Positions 18,625 through 28,308 of a stretch of 64,000 bases of DNA are shown here, piece after piece; the stretch's first letter is position 1, and every line of letters starts with the position of its first letter. A model generated the notes under the pieces. It was not told the DNA's origin, ran no database searches, and worked only from the letters and a program-made list of their open reading frames with translations. The DNA is from Arenibacter sp. F26102. Lineage in GTDB: Bacteria; Bacteroidota; Bacteroidia; Flavobacteriales; Flavobacteriaceae. The position numbers were made by a program, and so were the translations under genes. The stretch lies in contig NZ_JALKBC010000012.1 of NCBI RefSeq assembly GCF_023015865.1, positions 62,001 to 126,000 on the forward strand. Direction: 5' to 3'.

Positions 18625-21600
18625 ATGAAAAAAAGCGAACAAAATGTGTTTTCGCTTAGAAAACAATTTCTAAGAATTATGAAGGTCTACGTAGTTTTAG
18701 TATGCATTAGTATGGCAAAGTTACTTGCTTCAAATGCGAACGCACAGACCATTACTTTAAAAGAAGAGGATACGGAACTAAGAAATATTCTAAATAGAAT
18801 AGAATCCGAAAGTGCCTATTATTTCTTTTACAATAATAGTTTAATCAATGTTTCCGAGAAAACAAGTATAAATGTTGAAAAACAGGAAATTAAGTATGTG
18901 CTGAACCAGCTATTATCCGAAACGGAAATAAATTTTAAAATTTTTAAAAATCAAATTGTATTATTCCCTAGAAATGACCCTTCCCAATTAAGTTTTTTGA
19001 AAAAATTGGAGGATCTGGAAAAACAGGGGGATAATTTAGATAGTAAAAACGCTTCTCAAATTGATGAAGTAATCCAAAACCTCATTACCGGATCTGTAAC
19101 CGATGAACAGGGGGAACCTCTGCCTGGGGTCTCAATTGTAATTCAGGGAACTACAACGGGCGTACAAACCGATTTTGATGGTAATTATGAAATTACCGCA
19201 AATAATGATGACGTACTGGTGTTTTCATACCTCGGAATGGATACACAAACCGTTATTGTTGGTGCGGAGATGACATTAAACGTAGTACTCAAAGAAAACT
19301 CGACCCAGCTTAATGAAGTTGTTGTAGTTGCCTATGGTACCTCGAGGAAAGAAGCAATAACAGGTTCTATCTCCTCGATTGCTTCAGAAAACATAGAGAA
19401 AAGAAGCATTACCAATATATCCAATGTTATAGAAGGCTCCTCGCCCGGTGTTATAGTAACGGCCCCATTAGGTCAGCCAGGTTCGGGACAAAGTATCCGT
19501 ATTAGAGGATTTGGATCTTATGGATCTTCCAACGATGTCTTGTACGTTGTAGACGGAATTCCAATAAACGGTGATCTAAGTAGTTTAAATCCTGCCGATA
19601 TAGAAAGTGTTAACATCCTAAAAGATGCGGGCTCAACAGCTTTATACGGCAACAAGGCCGCAAATGGCGTAGTATTGGTTACTACCAAAAGCGGTAAAAG
19701 TAAGGACGGACAGCTTAGGGTAAATATTTCTAGTTCTGTAATTAATAGGGGCACCAAAGAGTACGATAGATTGGGACCTGCAGATTTTTATGAAGCTTAT
19801 TGGGATGCGAGACGTAATGCAATTGCAGTACCAGGGGTTGCCACCAGCGATGAACTTGCGGCAGCAAACCAAGCGACGGCAATCGGTATTTATGATGATC
19901 TGCTAAAGAACCCTTTTAATGTACCCAACGATCAAATTGTAGGTGTTGATGGAAAAATAAATCCAAATGCAACGCTTTTATATCCTGATGATCTTGACTG
20001 GGTAGGTGCATTGACAAGAACAGGAATTCGACGTACTGCCGACTTGAGTTTTAATAGCAAATCTGAGAAGAGCGACCTCTATGGCTCGTTGGGATATCTT
20101 GATGAGGAGGGCTATTTGATCAATTCTGATTTTAATAGAATTACGGCAAGGGTCAAGGGTAGTTATAACGCAACTTCTTGGTTACAGACCGGGATTAATT
20201 TATCGGGAACCCTTTCAAAGGCAAACCAGGCTCAAACGGCAGTTTCAGGAAGTACCATTAATCCATTTAGGTTTACCCGTAATATGGGATCCATTTATCC
20301 TATCTACGAACATGACCCTGTTACGGGTGATTATGTGCTGGATGATAGTGGGGAGAGAACTCTGGATCTAATAAGAGGGCCCGGAGCAAGTAGTGCCAGG
20401 CATATTCTATACGAAATTGAAAATGACACCCATTTGGAAGAAAGAAATAGACTTGATGGCAAAATGTTTGCTAAAATACAGCTGGCAAAGGGGTTGACTT
20501 TCACCAATAACATGTCTTACGAGACAGAAAATTTCTATGCCAGTGATTATTACAATGCGGAAATAGGGGATGCTGCACCCAGTGGAGAGGCTGCAAGAAC
20601 ATATATACGTACGTCAACCGCTGCTTTCAATCAATTGTTGAATTATGATTTTAACATCAACGATATACATTCCCTAGATATTTTGGCAGGGCATGAAACT
20701 CAGGATTTTAAAAGGACTTATTTATATACCAACATGTCAACCCAAATTTTCCAGGGTAATGAGGAACTCGCAAATTTTGTTTCCCCAAATGGTACAACAT
20801 CATATATAGACGAAGTAAAAGAGGACAGTTACTTTGGAAGAGTAGGTTACAATTATGACTATAAATACTTTCTAAGCGGGTCTATTCGTACAGACGGTAA
20901 TTCAAAATTCGCTGATGGTAACAAATGGGGTGTTTTTTATTCACTGGGAGGTTCCTGGAGTGTTCATCGTGAAAAATTCCTAGAGGATGTAAGTTGGATC
21001 GATAATTTAAAGCTTAGGGCGTCACAAGGGGAGTTGGGAAATGCCAATTTAGGAGATGGTGTATACTACCCATATCTTCCGCTCTTGGGTCTTGGTTATA
21101 ATAACCAAAATGAGGCAGGGGTTTTAACGTCCTCATTAGGCTCTTCTGATTTGAAATGGGAAAAATCGGTACATACCGATGTTGCATTGGAATTTAGCCT
21201 TTTCCGTCGCTTGAGGGGATCGGTTGAGTATTTTAAAAAATTATCCAAGGATTTAATTTTCGCGGTGCCACTTCCCTTATCTGCCGGAGGAATAGTCTAT
21301 GGCGATAGCCAACTGCAAAATGTGGGTGAGTTATATAACAAGGGGATTGAAATGTCCTTGACCTATGATATTATACAAAAGGAAGATTTTGGATGGTCTG
21401 CGACCATAAATGCTTCTACCATTCAAAACGAAATAACAAAATTACCTGAAGGACAAGAAACCATTTTAACGGATGACAACAAAAGACTTGAAGTAGGTAG
21501 AAGTCTATTTGATTATTATTTAAGGGATTGGTATGGTGTAGATCCTGCCGATGGGTCTGGGTTATATGTTGCAAATGATCCCACCGCCAGCGATGTTAGA

Positions 21601-22152
21601 ACTATAGACGGCGTAGTCGTAACACCATTTGCCAATAACGCAAAAGAGGTTTACGCAGGTTCCGTTTTGCCGGATGTTTATGGATCTGTCAATTCTAATT
21701 TTAGATACAAGAACTTTAATTTCGATTTCTTGTTTACCTATCAGATCGGGGGAAATAATCTTGATAACAACTATGGGGATTTAATGTCTACTGGTACCTA
21801 TGGAGCAGCGCTTCATACAGATATCTTAAATCGCTGGCAAGAGCCCGGTGATATCACTGATGTTCCTAGGGCAGATGCCACCATGGATGCACAATGGCAA
21901 CAAACTTCAAACAGATTCCTAACGGATGCATCTTATTTAAGCTTGAGACAAATTAACGCTTCATATAATCTTCCGGATTCAATAAGCCAGAAAATAGGTG
22001 CCTCAAGTATAAGGTTCTTTGCGAACGCAGAGAATGTATTCAATCTCAACGCTCGAAAAGGCTTTAATCAGCAGCAGGATTATAGCGGAAACACATCCAA
22101 TGTGTATATTCCAGCTAAATCATTTTCTTTTGGGCTAAACATAACCTTATAA
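18625..22152 (+). CDS. SusC/RagA-type TonB-dependent transducer with STN domain
   Basis: A 1175-residue outer-membrane receptor. A signal sequence (residues about 18-41, ending NANAQ) precedes an STN domain (ITLKEEDTELRNILNRIESE to FKIFKNQIVLF). The carboxypeptidase-regulatory-like domain follows (GSVTDEQGEPLPGVSIVIQG, DFDGNYEI), then the plug with VVVAYGTSRKEAITGS, IRIRGFGSYGSSNDVLYVVD and SVNILKDAGSTALYGNKAAN. The barrel ends SFSFGLNITL. As in the first PUL, the STN domain predicts transmembrane signalling to the FecR encoded just upstream. It differs clearly from the first SusC, so it probably takes a different glycan. Confidence 0.96.
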   Translation: MKKSEQNVFSLRKQFLRIMKVYVVLVCISMAKLLASNANAQTITLKEEDTELRNILNRIESESAYYFFYNNSLINVSEKTSINVEKQEIKYVLNQLLSETEINFKIFKNQIVLFPRNDPSQLSFLKKLEDLEKQGDNLDSKNASQIDEVIQNLITGSVTDEQGEPLPGVSIVIQGTTTGVQTDFDGNYEITANNDDVLVFSYLGMDTQTVIVGAEMTLNVVLKENSTQLNEVVVVAYGTSRKEAITGSISSIASENIEKRSITNISNVIEGSSPGVIVTAPLGQPGSGQSIRIRGFGSYGSSNDVLYVVDGIPINGDLSSLNPADIESVNILKDAGSTALYGNKAANGVVLVTTKSGKSKDGQLRVNISSSVINRGTKEYDRLGPADFYEAYWDARRNAIAVPGVATSDELAAANQATAIGIYDDLLKNPFNVPNDQIVGVDGKINPNATLLYPDDLDWVGALTRTGIRRTADLSFNSKSEKSDLYGSLGYLDEEGYLINSDFNRITARVKGSYNATSWLQTGINLSGTLSKANQAQTAVSGSTINPFRFTRNMGSIYPIYEHDPVTGDYVLDDSGERTLDLIRGPGASSARHILYEIENDTHLEERNRLDGKMFAKIQLAKGLTFTNNMSYETENFYASDYYNAEIGDAAPSGEAARTYIRTSTAAFNQLLNYDFNINDIHSLDILAGHETQDFKRTYLYTNMSTQIFQGNEELANFVSPNGTTSYIDEVKEDSYFGRVGYNYDYKYFLSGSIRTDGNSKFADGNKWGVFYSLGGSWSVHREKFLEDVSWIDNLKLRASQGELGNANLGDGVYYPYLPLLGLGYNNQNEAGVLTSSLGSSDLKWEKSVHTDVALEFSLFRRLRGSVEYFKKLSKDLIFAVPLPLSAGGIVYGDSQLQNVGELYNKGIEMSLTYDIIQKEDFGWSATINASTIQNEITKLPEGQETILTDDNKRLEVGRSLFDYYLRDWYGVDPADGSGLYVANDPTASDVRTIDGVVVTPFANNAKEVYAGSVLPDVYGSVNSNFRYKNFNFDFLFTYQIGGNNLDNNYGDLMSTGTYGAALHTDILNRWQEPGDITDVPRADATMDAQWQQTSNRFLTDASYLSLRQINASYNLPDSISQKIGASSIRFFANAENVFNLNARKGFNQQQDYSGNTSNVYIPAKSFSFGLNITL

Positions 22153-22162
22153 AAATATAAAT

Positions 22163-23668
22163 ATGAAAAATATAATTATAAAACTAACCTTGGTCCTTCT
22201 TTTTAGTGTAGTGACCACTGGGTGTGATGATGAGTTTTTGGAAACCCAACCCACTAATCAAGTTTCTGCTGATCTTGCAGTGGAAACTACCGCAAATGGG
22301 ATGATCCTTTTAAACGGATTACACAGGTCTTTGTATCACAAATTTTATACGCGTATAATTTTTAACGGTATTGGAAGTCAACTAATTATTAATGAACTGG
22401 CCGGTGATGATTTTGTTGATACCGGAAGTAATAATACTTGGACCACCGTTTATAAGTGGACAGCTTCTACAAGTGATACGGATTTGTTCACCGATTTTGC
22501 CTGGAGCTTTTATTACCACCTTATTGCCAATGCCAATATTCTCATCAATGGAATAGATGGAGCCACTGGAAGTCAGGCTGAAAGGGATTACATTAAAGGT
22601 CAAGCGTTGGTTTATAGGGCATTTGCGCACTATCAATTGGTTCAACTGTTTGCCGGGAGATATGATCAAGAAGGCGAAAACGCACAATTGGGTGTTCCTT
22701 ACAAATTAAATACTGAAAATTTATTGGTGCCAAGGGATACGGTAGATAAAGTATACGAATTGTTGAATGCGGATTTGGATTTGGCCATTGAACTACTTGA
22801 CGCAAAAAGTAGATTGAACAAATCGCACATTAATCAATCGGTCGCATTAGGAATTAAAGCTAGGGTAGCGCTTACTCAGGGTAGGTATGATGTAGCCATA
22901 ACCAATGCCACTGAGGCCCTTGCCGATTTTACATTAATGAGTCAGGAAACTTATGCCGCAGGTTTCAAGAGCGATTCTGAAAATAACCCCGAATTTATGT
23001 GGGCTTCCCAAATAATTGCCGGTGATCAAGCAATTCCGTTTTCGGATTATGGCGCTTGGGTATCTAGGAACTTCAACGGGAATGCCGTTAGGGGGAATCC
23101 TAGGGCAATTACAAAAGTGTTGTATGATGAAATTTCGGCTACAGATGTTCGAAAAACATTATGGGACCCCACTGGTGAGCATCCTGATGTTGAATTGACA
23201 AGTAATCATAATAAGCACCCCTATACCAATCAAAAGTTTCTTGTGTTGGACATTGCCGACAGTAGAATTGATATTCCCTTGATGCGAGCTGCCGAAATGT
23301 ATTTGATCATTGCAGAAGCCAATGCGCGTAAAGGTGGTGCAGACGGAGAAGCTGCCCAAGCCCTATTTAATTTGATTTCAACCAGAGATCTGGAATATAC
23401 TTTATCTACCAATACCGGACAGGCATTGATAGATGAGATCATGATAAACAGAAGAGTTGAGCTTTGGGGCGAAGGTTTTAGATTTTATGATTTAAAACGT
23501 TTGAATCAGGATTTGGTCAGGGAAGTTGGTCCTGCCGATACCGGTACGCATCAAGCCTCATTCATAGGTAATGTTTCTTATGTGCCTGCAGGGGATAAAA
23601 GATGGGTGTTTTTGATTCCAAAATCGGAAATCGACGCCAATCCGTTAATAGAGCAAAATCCATTATAA
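22163..23668 (+). CDS. SusD/RagB-type surface glycan-binding lipoprotein
   Basis: The 501-residue lipoprotein has lipobox VTTGC at about residue 21 followed by DDEF, the acidic surface-export signal. ETQPTNQVSADLAVETTANG is the usual SusD start, GQALVYRAFAHYQLVQLFAG is the conserved SusD-like_3 helix, and RAAEMYLIIAEANARKGG and RRVELWGEGFRFYDLKRLNQ belong to the SusD_RagB C-terminal domain. It ends, as most SusD proteins do, with a PKSEIDANPLIEQNPL tail. It begins ten bp after susC, so the pair is an operon. Confidence 0.96.
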   Translation: MKNIIIKLTLVLLFSVVTTGCDDEFLETQPTNQVSADLAVETTANGMILLNGLHRSLYHKFYTRIIFNGIGSQLIINELAGDDFVDTGSNNTWTTVYKWTASTSDTDLFTDFAWSFYYHLIANANILINGIDGATGSQAERDYIKGQALVYRAFAHYQLVQLFAGRYDQEGENAQLGVPYKLNTENLLVPRDTVDKVYELLNADLDLAIELLDAKSRLNKSHINQSVALGIKARVALTQGRYDVAITNATEALADFTLMSQETYAAGFKSDSENNPEFMWASQIIAGDQAIPFSDYGAWVSRNFNGNAVRGNPRAITKVLYDEISATDVRKTLWDPTGEHPDVELTSNHNKHPYTNQKFLVLDIADSRIDIPLMRAAEMYLIIAEANARKGGADGEAAQALFNLISTRDLEYTLSTNTGQALIDEIMINRRVELWGEGFRFYDLKRLNQDLVREVGPADTGTHQASFIGNVSYVPAGDKRWVFLIPKSEIDANPLIEQNPL

Positions 23669-23959
23669 TAACCCAAGTTCTACCATTGGAAGGTGATAAG
23701 ATCGGAGTTTAAAAGAAACTATCATCCTTATCCAAAATTTAAGTTTAAGCACTAGTAGAATAAGGTAATAAGCCCTGTGACCAATGCACTAACATCGTTG
23801 TTGTATTGTGAACGGGGTTTATAAAACAGCCAAACATTATCCAAGTTGATTTATCTCAAAAAGGTGTAGATCAATCTTCTATACCAGAATTTAAGTACAA
23901 TTGAAAAACTGGGTTTTTAACAACTTTCCAATCCTATCTTAATACATAAACACCATCGA

Positions 23960-25981
23960 ATGAAAAAATACTTAATACTAGGGATACTTTTTTTAAATAT
24001 TTTGATCGGTTTTTCCCAGGAAGTTAAAAGAAACATGTCTATAAAAGACTTTTTAAGTATCCCTAGCATTTCCGATATCCAAATTTCCCCGGATGGCAAC
24101 TCCCTACTTTACATTTTTACGGAAAGCAATTGGAATGCCAATAGGCAAATTAGTCATATTTGGCAAGTTGATAAAGATGGTAAAAATACAAAGCAACTAA
24201 CCTTTGGGCTGGACAATGAAAGCGAGCCACTATGGTCTCCAGATGGAGAATGGATCAGCTTTTTAGCTAAAAGAAAGGAAGATAAGTACAGTCAAATTTA
24301 TATAATGCCGACAGATGGTGGGGAGAGTAAGCGGCTTACGAATCATAAAACCTCTGTTTCCAATGTGAGCTGGTCGCCGGACAGCAAAAAACTTTATTTT
24401 ACGGCTAACGACCCTTTTACAGTGGAAGAAGAAAATTTAAAAAGTGCTAAAATAGATGTGTATCCTTTTGAAGAAAACTACAAACAAAAACATTTGTGGG
24501 AGATAGATTTAGCAACCAATGAAAAAAAAATAACTTCGGGAAATTTTTCCATTCTAACCTATAGTCTTTCCAATGATGGAAATAGAATAGCAGTACATAA
24601 GTCTCCCAGTCCACTTTTGGACGACTCCTTTAAAAGTGAAATTTGGTTGATCAATAATGATGGAAGTGGTGAAATTCAACTTACGGACAACGGTGTTTCC
24701 GAAATTACAAATAACAGGCTATTTAAAACAGGGGCCCGAATTTCTCCCAACAATACATCCGTACTATTTACTGCTGCAGTGAACGGTAAAATGGAAGATT
24801 ACTATAATAATAAATTATTCCTTTTGGCCAGCGATGGCAGCTCTGATATCGATTTGCTTACAAAAGATTTTCCTTATGAGGTTTCTGCCGCAGAATGGAC
24901 TTCAGATGGCCGTAAGATAGTTTTAGTGGCAAATATGGGGTCACAATTCCAATTATGGCAGTACGAAACGTCTTCTAGAAAGTTGGTTCAGCTTACAGAA
25001 GGAAATCATTCCATAGGGCAGTGGACATATAGTCCCAACCAGGATGAGCATTTTGTTACCATTAAAACAATGGAAAATCCAGGGGAGATTTTCTCCTTTA
25101 AAAAGGGAAAACTAAAACAAATAACCCATCATAACGATTCACTAAAAGAAAAGTTCAATTTACCAAGACAGGAGGTTATTAGCTGGAAAGGAGAGGATGG
25201 AGTAACCGTGGAGGGAATGATCTACTATCCGCATAATTATAATCCTGAAAAAAAGTATCCATTGGTGGTGCAAACGCATGGGGGCCCTAGGGCTTCAGAA
25301 AAATACGGTATGTCCTTGCGCTACACTACCTATGTTCCAGTACTTACCGGAATGGAATATGTGGTGCTTCAACCAAACTATAGGGGGAGCACGGGTTATG
25401 GGGATGATTTCTTACGCGGAATGGTCGGCGGATATTATGACCAATCTCATCTCGATGTAATGACCGGAGTTGATTTTTTAATAGAAAAAGGTATAGCCGA
25501 TCCGGAAAGAATGATAAAAATGGGCTGGAGTGCAGGAGGACATATGACCAATAAAATAATAACGTTTACCAACCGTTTTAAGGCCGCATCCTCCGGAGCT
25601 GGGGCAGTAAATTGGATAAGCATGTATTCCCAAAGCAATGTAAGATATAACAGAGATCCTTGGTTTGGGGGATCTCCTTGGCAAAAGGATGCACCAATTG
25701 AAGTTTATTGGAACCATTCTCCCTTAAAGGACATAAGTAATGTTGAAACGCCCACCCTTGTTATCGTAGGGGAAAATGACCCAGTGGTTCCAAAGGAACA
25801 ATCGGTAGAATTGTTCCGAGCATTACAAAGCAACAATGTTCCATCACATTTATACATTGCTCCCAGAGAAGCTCATAGGTGGATGGAATTACAACATCGC
25901 TTGTATAAGATAAATGTTGAATTGGAGTGGTTTGCCAAATATGCGCTAAACAAGCCATATGAGTGGGAATATGTAAAATAA
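23960..25981 (+). CDS. Secreted S9-family prolyl oligopeptidase/acylaminoacyl peptidase
   Basis: A 673-residue serine peptidase with a signal peptide (residues 1-19, ending IGFSQ). Residues 30-390 are a seven-bladed WD40-like (PD40) propeller with repeated SPDG/SPDS blades (ISPDGNSLLYIF, WSPDGEWISFLAKRK, WSPDSKKLYFTAND). The alpha/beta-hydrolase catalytic domain follows: GWSAGGH (Ser524), GENDPVVP (Asp607) and EAHRW (His639) form the triad. It would cleave short peptides in the periplasm. It follows susCD by 290 bp; peptidases inside PULs are taken to act on glycopeptide or proteoglycan substrates, but that is inference here. Confidence 0.93.
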   Translation: MKKYLILGILFLNILIGFSQEVKRNMSIKDFLSIPSISDIQISPDGNSLLYIFTESNWNANRQISHIWQVDKDGKNTKQLTFGLDNESEPLWSPDGEWISFLAKRKEDKYSQIYIMPTDGGESKRLTNHKTSVSNVSWSPDSKKLYFTANDPFTVEEENLKSAKIDVYPFEENYKQKHLWEIDLATNEKKITSGNFSILTYSLSNDGNRIAVHKSPSPLLDDSFKSEIWLINNDGSGEIQLTDNGVSEITNNRLFKTGARISPNNTSVLFTAAVNGKMEDYYNNKLFLLASDGSSDIDLLTKDFPYEVSAAEWTSDGRKIVLVANMGSQFQLWQYETSSRKLVQLTEGNHSIGQWTYSPNQDEHFVTIKTMENPGEIFSFKKGKLKQITHHNDSLKEKFNLPRQEVISWKGEDGVTVEGMIYYPHNYNPEKKYPLVVQTHGGPRASEKYGMSLRYTTYVPVLTGMEYVVLQPNYRGSTGYGDDFLRGMVGGYYDQSHLDVMTGVDFLIEKGIADPERMIKMGWSAGGHMTNKIITFTNRFKAASSGAGAVNWISMYSQSNVRYNRDPWFGGSPWQKDAPIEVYWNHSPLKDISNVETPTLVIVGENDPVVPKEQSVELFRALQSNNVPSHLYIAPREAHRWMELQHRLYKINVELEWFAKYALNKPYEWEYVK

Positions 25982-26111
25982 CAGTGGTAAGGCCCTAGGT
26001 TTCAATTCGCGGATTACCAGAATGCTAATGGTGGATCAGACGATTTAAATTAAGGAGTTGATTTAATAAAATCGGTTTAAAAAATTATTCATTCAAGTAA
26101 AATAATAAATT

Positions 26112-27449
26112 ATGGGCAAAGGGACTTTATTGATATTGATTAGTGTTTGTTTACTATCATGCTCGGGTAAAAAGGAAAGCATTGCCAAAGCACCCAACTT
26201 TGTTATTATTATGGCAGATGATCTTGGGTACGGGGATATTTCGTGTTATGGAAATCAAGTCACAAAGACCCCTAATATTGACCAACTTGCCAGGGAAGGA
26301 ACCAGGTTTATAGATTTTCATTCCAATGGGGCAGTATGCAGCCCTACACGTGCAGCATTAATGACTGGAAAATACCAACAGCGTACAGGAATAGAGGGCG
26401 TGGTAACTTCCAAAAACCATAGGGATGTAGGCCTAGGGCTCAATGAAATTACCATAGCGGAAGAATTAAAAAAATATGATTATAATACCGGTATATATGG
26501 GAAGTGGCATTTAGGATATGCAAAGGAATTCAATCCCACGGAACAGGGTTTTGACGATTATGCCGGCTTTGTTAGTGGTGGTATAGATTATCATGCACAT
26601 ATTGATCAGGAGGGTAACCGTGACTGGTGGAAAGGAAATAAGATGGAGGATGAAAGTGGTTATGTCACAGATCTGATAACACAGTACGGATTAAAGTTTG
26701 TAAAAGAAAACAATCCCAAGGAAACCAACAAACCGTTCTTTTTATACCTACCGCACGAGTCCCCACATAGACCTTATCAAAGACGTATAGACCGAGTTCT
26801 GAGGGAGGTTGGTAAAGTGGGTAATCTGGCTGTTCAGGACAGCATTCAGGTCATTTACAAAGAAATGGTAGAGGTGATGGATGAGGGAATTGGTGAAATT
26901 ATTGGTGCTCTAAAAGAAATTGGCGAGTATGAAAATACGGTAGTGATCTTCATATCCGATAATGGGGCCAATGAATACGGGAGTAATGGTGTTCTAAGAG
27001 GATTTAAAAATGAGGTTTATGAAGGTGGTAGCAGGGTGCCGGCCATTATTTCCTATCCCGGTCAGATAAAGGGAGGGACAATTAATTCCGAAACCGTTCT
27101 TACCATGGACCTACTTCCTACCGTGCTCGACTTTATTGGGGAGAAGCCCGAGGCTGCACAAATAGATGGTATCAGTATTAAGGACAACCTTCTTAATGCC
27201 TCCAGCTTACCGGAAAGGGATGTTTTTTTTGCGTATGAAGACTTAAGTTTTGTACGAAGTGGAAAATGGAAAATGGTTAGGATAACAGGGGAAAATGAAT
27301 CTAATTATGAACTCTATGATCTATCAACCGATTTGTCCGAGAGCCATGATATTGGATCGGAGAATCCAGCTTTATTGAACGAAATGAAAATAAAGCTTTC
27401 AATGTGGGACACGGAAGTTAGAAAAGGGGTGAAGATGGTGACCCAATAA
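26112..27449 (+). CDS. Sulfatase lipoprotein (arylsulfatase/GALNS-like, S1 family)
   Basis: A 445-residue sulfatase. The lipobox CLLSC (Cys17) makes it a lipoprotein. PNFVIIMADDLGYGDISCYG binds the calcium, and the formylglycine motif CSPTR at Cys76 begins the signature CSPTRAALMTGKYQQRTGIE. GKWHLGY, PHESPHRPYQ and FISDNGANEYGS supply the other active-site residues. The order and spacing resemble arylsulfatases of the galactosamine-6-sulfatase group. It is the second sulfatase in the window and closes the second PUL, implying that this locus also handles a sulfated glycan. Confidence 0.93.
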   Translation: MGKGTLLILISVCLLSCSGKKESIAKAPNFVIIMADDLGYGDISCYGNQVTKTPNIDQLAREGTRFIDFHSNGAVCSPTRAALMTGKYQQRTGIEGVVTSKNHRDVGLGLNEITIAEELKKYDYNTGIYGKWHLGYAKEFNPTEQGFDDYAGFVSGGIDYHAHIDQEGNRDWWKGNKMEDESGYVTDLITQYGLKFVKENNPKETNKPFFLYLPHESPHRPYQRRIDRVLREVGKVGNLAVQDSIQVIYKEMVEVMDEGIGEIIGALKEIGEYENTVVIFISDNGANEYGSNGVLRGFKNEVYEGGSRVPAIISYPGQIKGGTINSETVLTMDLLPTVLDFIGEKPEAAQIDGISIKDNLLNASSLPERDVFFAYEDLSFVRSGKWKMVRITGENESNYELYDLSTDLSESHDIGSENPALLNEMKIKLSMWDTEVRKGVKMVTQ

Positions 27450-27537
27450 CAAAACCTGTCTAATAAATTAATAGGAAGGTACTTATTGTAAGCGCAAGTG
27501 GTCAGCACACCAACATTCGGATTACTGAAACCTACTT

Positions 27538-28305
27538 CTATTTATAATACGCCTCTATGGCCAAATCTGAACTAAGTACAAGGCATTCATTATTGTCACT
27601 CTTGCTTTTTAAATAACGCAAAATTGCCCTAAGATCATTGGCGATAACCCTGGAGTTACCCAAATCGTCCAGGTAATTGGAAGGCAAGGCATGCCCATAT
27701 AATACCAATAGTTCCTTATTTTTTATGGCTTGGTCTATGCGCGACATTATTTTTTCGATACTGTGATCTGAGGTTGATATATTACTTTCTATGCCAAAGC
27801 GTGCAAGATGTTGTTTGTCTACAGATGTATCGTACAAATCATTGTGATTATTGGTAAAGGCATAGTCGTACTCCGTATGCAATAAAGATAAAAATTCTGG
27901 ACGCATATATGACATGGGCGTAACAAACCCATGAACAGGAATTCCATAGCTTTCAATCCTTTCTTTGGAATCCTTTAATTCCATCAGAACGGCTTCCCTA
28001 TCAAGACTTGATGAATTGTTCATCTTGGGATGTGTGTGTGAATGCGATAAAATGCTTATTCCCTCCTCGGCATAAGATTTGTATAGTAGAGCTGTTTTTG
28101 AGTTCAGTTTATTCGTGGTGATGGCAAATGAAGGTTGCAAGCCAAATTCATCAAAAATGGATTTAACAAGGGAGTCGGTTGTATTTAGATCATCAAAAAT
28201 GAAGCTGAATACAGCTTGTTTAGCAACTGTAACCTTCTTGAATGTTGGTTGTATGGTATTAGATCCAATTAAAAGGAAGAGGAGAAGTAAGGAGTAGATT
28301 CTCAT
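27538..28305 (-). CDS. Secreted polysaccharide deacetylase-like (NodB/CE4 fold) protein
   Basis: The 255-residue product has a signal peptide (residues about 1-18). The NodB-homology pattern is visible: SFIFDDL (Asp38, Asp39) as the first motif and SHSHTHP (His88, His90, His92) as the metal-binding motif. Later motifs are FVTPMSYMRPEF and VLYGHALPSNY. Family 4 carbohydrate esterases remove acetyl groups from chitin, peptidoglycan or xylan. It begins three bp after the stop of the preceding 616-residue gene, so the two are translated together. Whether it is an active deacetylase or a related TIM-barrel hydrolase cannot be settled by eye. Confidence 0.78.
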   Translation of the reverse strand: MRIYSLLLLFLLIGSNTIQPTFKKVTVAKQAVFSFIFDDLNTTDSLVKSIFDEFGLQPSFAITTNKLNSKTALLYKSYAEEGISILSHSHTHPKMNNSSSLDREAVLMELKDSKERIESYGIPVHGFVTPMSYMRPEFLSLLHTEYDYAFTNNHNDLYDTSVDKQHLARFGIESNISTSDHSIEKIMSRIDQAIKNKELLVLYGHALPSNYLDDLGNSRVIANDLRAILRYLKSKSDNNECLVLSSDLAIEAYYK

Positions 28306-28308
28306 AGG